This document shows, piece after piece, positions 12,396-15,367 of a DNA stretch of 15,367 nt. The translations under genes and the position numbers were made by a program. How positions within the stretch are numbered: the stretch's first letter is position 1; every line of letters starts with the position of its first letter. Source of the stretch: Streptomyces sp. NBC_01571 (GTDB taxonomy: Bacteria > Actinomycetota > Actinomycetes > Streptomycetales > Streptomycetaceae); the NCBI RefSeq assembly GCF_026339875.1, contig NZ_JAPEPZ010000011.1, positions 1 to 15,367 on the forward strand. The letters run 5' to 3'. The notes below the pieces were generated by a model. The model had not been told where the DNA came from and searched no databases. It worked only from the letters and a program-made list of their open reading frames with translations.

Positions 12396-14933
12396 ATGCA
12401 CAGCATGACGGCCGCCCTCGCGGCTGGCACCAAGGCACCGCCGGACCCGGCCACCCAGGAACAGGGCGGCCGGGTCACCGAGCTGTTGGGCCAAGCGTGG
12501 AACTGGTCCGCCGGACACCTCCCCGGCGGGAACCTCACCGTCATCGGCGCCGTGATCGTCCTGGCCATGCTCGCGGACGGCCACAAGAAGAGCGGCGCCG
12601 CCAAGACTGACTGGAAGAAGGCCGACCAGGCCGTCGCGGGCATCTTCCGCAAGCTCTACGGCACCGTCCGCGGCCTGGTCCTGGCCGTCTGGGCCGTCCT
12701 GCGGTTCTACGGTGGCCGGGAGCTCCGGGGCGAGCCCCGCTCGGACGCCACGTTCCTGCGCTCGGGCAAGCTCACGTCCGCCGGCGCCCCGCAGGTCGAG
12801 GCCGTGGCCATGGAGTCCATCGCCCTGGCCCCGCCGAGGGTGAGCCTGGTCAAGCCTCAGCGCCGCCAGCCGCGCCCGTGGGCACTCGCCACGGCGGCCT
12901 GGATCGAGACCTACAGCGGCAAGGGCGCCCGCGCCCTGGACAGGGCCGTCCGTGCCCTGGACAGGGCCGTCCGTGCCGCCCTGTGGGCCGTCCGCGCCGC
13001 CGTGCGCGTCTGGCGCTTCCTGGTGGCCGTGTGGGGCGTCCTGCGGGCCGTCTACGGCTTCCTGGCTCCGATCGTCACCACCATCGCCCGCATGGTTCGC
13101 CTGTGGCACACCTGGCCGTACGCCGCCCGCGGCCTGGCCCGCGTCGCCATGACGGCCGCCCTCCTCGGCCTCCTGGTCCCGGCCTGGCGGACGATGACCG
13201 TCGTCCTCCTGGTCCTGGCCCTCGGAGCCGTCGCCGCCGCCGCGCACCGCTTCCAGCCCAAGCCGCCCGGCGACAACGCGGTGTACGGCCCGAAGATCTG
13301 GCCCATCCTGAGCCACGACCTCGGCCTGCCCGAGGACGAGCCCTGGGAGAACTGGCTGCACCTCCCCGAGCGCCTGGCCGACGCCGACGCGCGGATGGTC
13401 GTCCGCCTCCCCTGGGACTTCCGCGGCTCCGAGGGGGAGCGGGAGGCCCTGACGGCCCTGCTCAACTCCCGCGTGCCGGGGGAGTGGGTCGGCCGCTTCA
13501 GGTTCACGGGTGAGCACGCCACGGCCGTCTACACCCACAAGCCGCCGCCCAAGCCGCCGGCGCCCACGCCCGAGCCTCCGGGCGCCGTGGATATCTGGGA
13601 CCCGAAGGTTCAGGAGATTCTGGCCGCCCTCGGACCGGATGAGTTCTACTGCGGACAGGACACGTTCAACCAGCCCATCATTCAGAAGATGAGCGACGAA
13701 CAGGCCCACTGGGCCCTGTCCGTCGGCTCGGGTGGCGGTAAGTCCGCATTCCTTCAGTGGCTCGCCGTCCAGATGCTGATGAAGCGCGGAACCATCATCG
13801 GAATCGACCCCAAGATGGTCAGCCTTACGCCCCTCATCGGAATTCATGGCGTGCACCTCTACGGCAACCCGCAGGCACCCCAGGACATGCGCGCGACGCT
13901 GGAATGGGTCGTCCAGGTCGTCAACGCCCGGAACTACGAGAAGAAGCACAAGACGCGGACGGAATTCCTCCCGCTCTACGTGTTCCTGGAAGAGTGCAAC
14001 CAGCTTGCCGACATTCTGAAGGAGGAATACACCGCCACCAAGGAAAGCGGCGCCCCGGCCGGTGACCCGATTTGGCGCGACGCGGTGGCTTCGACCCTCC
14101 GCCTCGGCCGTGAGGTCAACGTCCACATCATCGCCGTATTCCAGGACTTCAAGGACACGCAATTCGGCGGCGTCTCCCTCGTTCCCCTCTTCCCTTTCAA
14201 GATTCTGGGCAGCTACCGGGAACAGCAGTGGAAGCGGATTATGGGCGCGAGTTTCCCCATGCCGCCCATTCAGAAGAAGGCCGGTCGAATGGTTCTCGTG
14301 ACGGACACCGGAGACGTCACCCGAATTCAGACGCCCTACGCCCCGTGGGACCCGGAACTCACCAAGGATGAGAACCAGCAGGAGGCGTACAGGCTCCTGA
14401 CGGCCTACTACAAGGAGCTGCGCGCCGAGCACGGCTACAGCACCGAGGGCCTGTACGTCGCCCCGCCGGCGCACTCCCCGGAGGTCGCGCCCGCGCTCAT
14501 CAGGGCGGTGTCACGCGACAGTGCTCCCGAGGGCCCGAACGGGGGTTCTGAGGGGGGTCTGAGCGACGAAACCGCAGGTCGCGGTGTCACGCCCGAGGGG
14601 AGCGTGACACCCGGCGTGACAGGCCAGCGTGACAGGCTCCGGCTCATCCCGGGCCAGGGCGGCGCCAAGGCCGCTGGGAGCCCCCTGGAGGCCCCCACGC
14701 TCCTCACGATCGCCGAGATCGCCCGGGAGATGCAGGCCCGCGGCTACGACATCGAGGCCGGTCTGATCCGCCAGCACAAGCGGCGCCGGGAAAGCACCGG
14801 ATTCCCGGTCGGAATCGAGAACGACGGGGCCGAGAAGTTCACCCTGACCCAGCTCCTGGCGTTCTACGAGCAGCGCGGCATTGAGAAGCGCGAAGAAAGC
14901 AAGGTAGGGGCCGAACAGGGCGACGCTGTCTGA
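12396..14933 (+). CDS. traB: TraB/FtsK-like DNA translocase for conjugation
   Basis: This 845-residue ATPase moves double-stranded plasmid DNA between cells, the single-protein transfer mechanism of Streptomyces. ATG 12396 follows GAGGGGA (12384-12390); the upstream in-frame extension crosses the leader hairpin and is rejected. The N-terminal 300 residues carry hydrophobic membrane-associated helices (about 47-60, 88-105, 195-235 and 250-285). Walker A is GSGGGKS (444-450, K449) and Walker B is YVFLEE (E532/E533). The FtsK-like core ends near residue 690. A low-complexity linker (about 705-765) overlaps GCGYGACAG repeats. The C-terminus (about 769-835, LTIAEIAREMQARGYDIEAGLIRQ) looks like a winged-helix DNA reader. 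It should be controlled by the GntR repressor, directly or through the sigma factor. Confidence 0.9.
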   Translation: MHSMTAALAAGTKAPPDPATQEQGGRVTELLGQAWNWSAGHLPGGNLTVIGAVIVLAMLADGHKKSGAAKTDWKKADQAVAGIFRKLYGTVRGLVLAVWAVLRFYGGRELRGEPRSDATFLRSGKLTSAGAPQVEAVAMESIALAPPRVSLVKPQRRQPRPWALATAAWIETYSGKGARALDRAVRALDRAVRAALWAVRAAVRVWRFLVAVWGVLRAVYGFLAPIVTTIARMVRLWHTWPYAARGLARVAMTAALLGLLVPAWRTMTVVLLVLALGAVAAAAHRFQPKPPGDNAVYGPKIWPILSHDLGLPEDEPWENWLHLPERLADADARMVVRLPWDFRGSEGEREALTALLNSRVPGEWVGRFRFTGEHATAVYTHKPPPKPPAPTPEPPGAVDIWDPKVQEILAALGPDEFYCGQDTFNQPIIQKMSDEQAHWALSVGSGGGKSAFLQWLAVQMLMKRGTIIGIDPKMVSLTPLIGIHGVHLYGNPQAPQDMRATLEWVVQVVNARNYEKKHKTRTEFLPLYVFLEECNQLADILKEEYTATKESGAPAGDPIWRDAVASTLRLGREVNVHIIAVFQDFKDTQFGGVSLVPLFPFKILGSYREQQWKRIMGASFPMPPIQKKAGRMVLVTDTGDVTRIQTPYAPWDPELTKDENQQEAYRLLTAYYKELRAEHGYSTEGLYVAPPAHSPEVAPALIRAVSRDSAPEGPNGGSEGGLSDETAGRGVTPEGSVTPGVTGQRDRLRLIPGQGGAKAAGSPLEAPTLLTIAEIAREMQARGYDIEAGLIRQHKRRRESTGFPVGIENDGAEKFTLTQLLAFYEQRGIEKREESKVGAEQGDAV
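12933..12974 (+). repeat. Exact 21-bp tandem duplication within traB
   Basis: Two identical 21-bp units (12933-12953 and 12954-12974) encode ALDRAVR twice, in a basic helical stretch before the membrane segments. The two copies have no differences, so the duplication is probably recent. It is in frame and continues into a looser AALWAVRAAVR copy. Confidence 0.8.
14508..14635. repeat. GCGTGACAG/GTGTCACGC repeats at the 3' end of traB
   Basis: GTGTCACGC lies at 14508-14516 and 14584-14592, its complement GCGTGACAC at 14602-14610, and GCGTGACAG at 14614-14622 and 14627-14635 (spacing 12 and 13 bp). CACGCGACAG at 14512-14521 also occurs upstream of parA. The repeats lie in sequence encoding a low-complexity linker. 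Transfer loci (clt) of TraB systems can lie at or near the 3' end of the gene, so this is a clt candidate. Confidence 0.5.
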
Positions 14934-14948
14934 CCTGCACAAACGCGG

Positions 14949-14977
14949 TAGGCCCCTTCTCCGGAGGGGGCCTATTT
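14949..14977 (+). terminator. Terminator of traB
   Basis: TAGGCCCC (14949-14956) and GGGGCCTA (14967-14974), with an inner CTCC/GGAG pairing, are followed by TTT. The hairpin is 15 bp past the traB stop. Confidence 0.8.
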
Positions 14978-15042
14978 GCATGTCCGGACCCCCTCTGATA
15001 CCTTGCTAAACAATTCGATAAAGCCCTAGAAAGGGGTCAGAA

Positions 15043-15225
15043 ATGCCGAAAGAAAAGCCGTGCGATAACTGCGGGGAAATGTGTGGAGACCCCTGCTGTG
15101 GGAAATGCCCGCACTGCGGGGGAGAACTCGAAGAGGATTATACGAATTGGCCTAATCCGTGCATGAAATGCCGTCTAGAAGAACACAAAAGGCAACTCCT
15201 AGAGCCTCCTCTATTCGACATCTAA
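15043..15225 (+). CDS. Cysteine-rich zinc-binding-like small protein, AT-rich codons
   Basis: This 60-residue protein starts at ATG 15043 with GAAAGGGG as ribosome binding site. It has nine cysteines: CDNC (7-10), C14, CC (18-19), CPHC (22-25) and CMKC (40-43), consistent with two zinc sites. The C-terminus (RLEEHKRQLLEPPLFDI) is a short charged helix. Codons such as GAT, GAA, AAA and TTC/TTG are far more AT-rich than those of every other gene here, resembling the hairpin-rich ends, so the segment 14980-15367 may have a different origin. A weak -10 GATAAA precedes it at 15016-15021. No family was recognised; small zinc proteins of this look occur in actinophages and plasmids. Confidence 0.7.
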   Translation: MPKEKPCDNCGEMCGDPCCGKCPHCGGELEEDYTNWPNPCMKCRLEEHKRQLLEPPLFDI

Positions 15226-15235
15226 AGCGTTCTGA

Positions 15236-15340
15236 GCGCGAAGCGCGAAGAATTCGGATTCATGTCATAAAGCGATCCCAATTCGCGCAGAATTCCGCGC
15301 ACTAAAGCCCCGAAGCGCGAAGCGCGAGGAATTCGGATTC
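15236..15340. repeat. 26-bp direct repeat with GCGAAGC cores at the right end
   Basis: Copies at 15236-15261 and 15315-15340 differ at one base. Each holds GCGCGAAGCGCG, which can form a 4-bp stem with a GAA loop (the very stable GCGAAGC mini-hairpin), followed by AATTCGGATTC. The shared string GCGAAGAATTC also occurs at 180-190 in the left end. Confidence 0.7.
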
Positions 15341-15344
15341 GCTT

Positions 15345-15363
15345 AGAATTGCATCGCAATTCT
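15345..15363. repeat. Terminal hairpin of the right end
   Basis: AGAATTGC (15345-15352) and GCAATTCT (15356-15363) form an 8-bp stem with an ATC loop, 4 bp from the end of the window. This mirrors the hairpin 2 bp from the left end (3-21), although the two are not copies of each other. Confidence 0.65.
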
Positions 15364-15367
15364 TTAT

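Noticed and set aside
12279..14474. 731-codon minus-strand open frame
   Set aside because: It lies opposite traB, whose Walker motifs are clear; its composition is that of a shadow frame.

Overview
The window reads as a small Streptomyces-type (high-GC actinomycete) conjugative plasmid, and at 15.4 kb it may be the whole replicon. The grounds are a very GC-rich coding bias, a GntR/UTRA repressor with palindromic operators, a run of tiny coupled 'spread' genes, an SpdB-like membrane protein, and one FtsK-like TraB transfer ATPase with no relaxase or integrase. No terminal protein (Tpg), no rolling-circle Rep and no tRNA-borne att site was recognised, so linear versus circular form is undecided from sequence alone.

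Layout: bases 1-630 hold no credible gene. Bases 1-300 are a dense series of short hairpins, many with GGA or GAA loops, and 366-528 hold a two-orientation array of the 9-mer GGGGGGCAC, an iteron-like origin candidate. On the minus strand lie a small helix-turn-helix-like protein (631-1002), a partition operon of ParA and a ribbon-helix-helix partner (2382-1187), and a replication operon (7156-2622). That operon is headed by a 1196-residue protein joining a DUF927-like ATPase to a region with the spacing of family-B polymerase motifs, followed by two proteins of unknown function. Its promoter and a leader hairpin that masks the ribosome binding site are visible. Next come a coiled-coil peptide (7408-7635) and the GntR repressor (7689-8483).

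From 8543 the plus strand carries the transfer module: a promoter inside GTACCGGTAC operators, an ECF-like sigma factor, several tiny proteins (two with paired cysteines), a two-helix membrane protein, the SpdB-like protein, a terminator, two more small proteins and TraB, closed by a terminator at 14949. The last gene (15043-15225) encodes a cysteine-rich peptide in AT-richer DNA that resembles the hairpin-rich left end. The right end again carries hairpins and a 26-bp direct repeat.

The most striking feature is a family of six clusters, each of four or five contiguous octamers of the self-complementary form YGRCGYCR, spread from 1.1 to 11.2 kb. Four sit in intergenic regions, including the one upstream of parA. 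Two are embedded in inter-domain linkers of unrelated proteins, where both are read as DAAxxRRRDVT. Contiguous octamers are a known target geometry of ribbon-helix-helix proteins, so these look like a dispersed centromere/operator set for the RHH partner of ParA. A second repeat family (GCGYGACAG) is shared by the region upstream of parA and the 3' end of traB, a position where transfer loci of TraB systems can lie.
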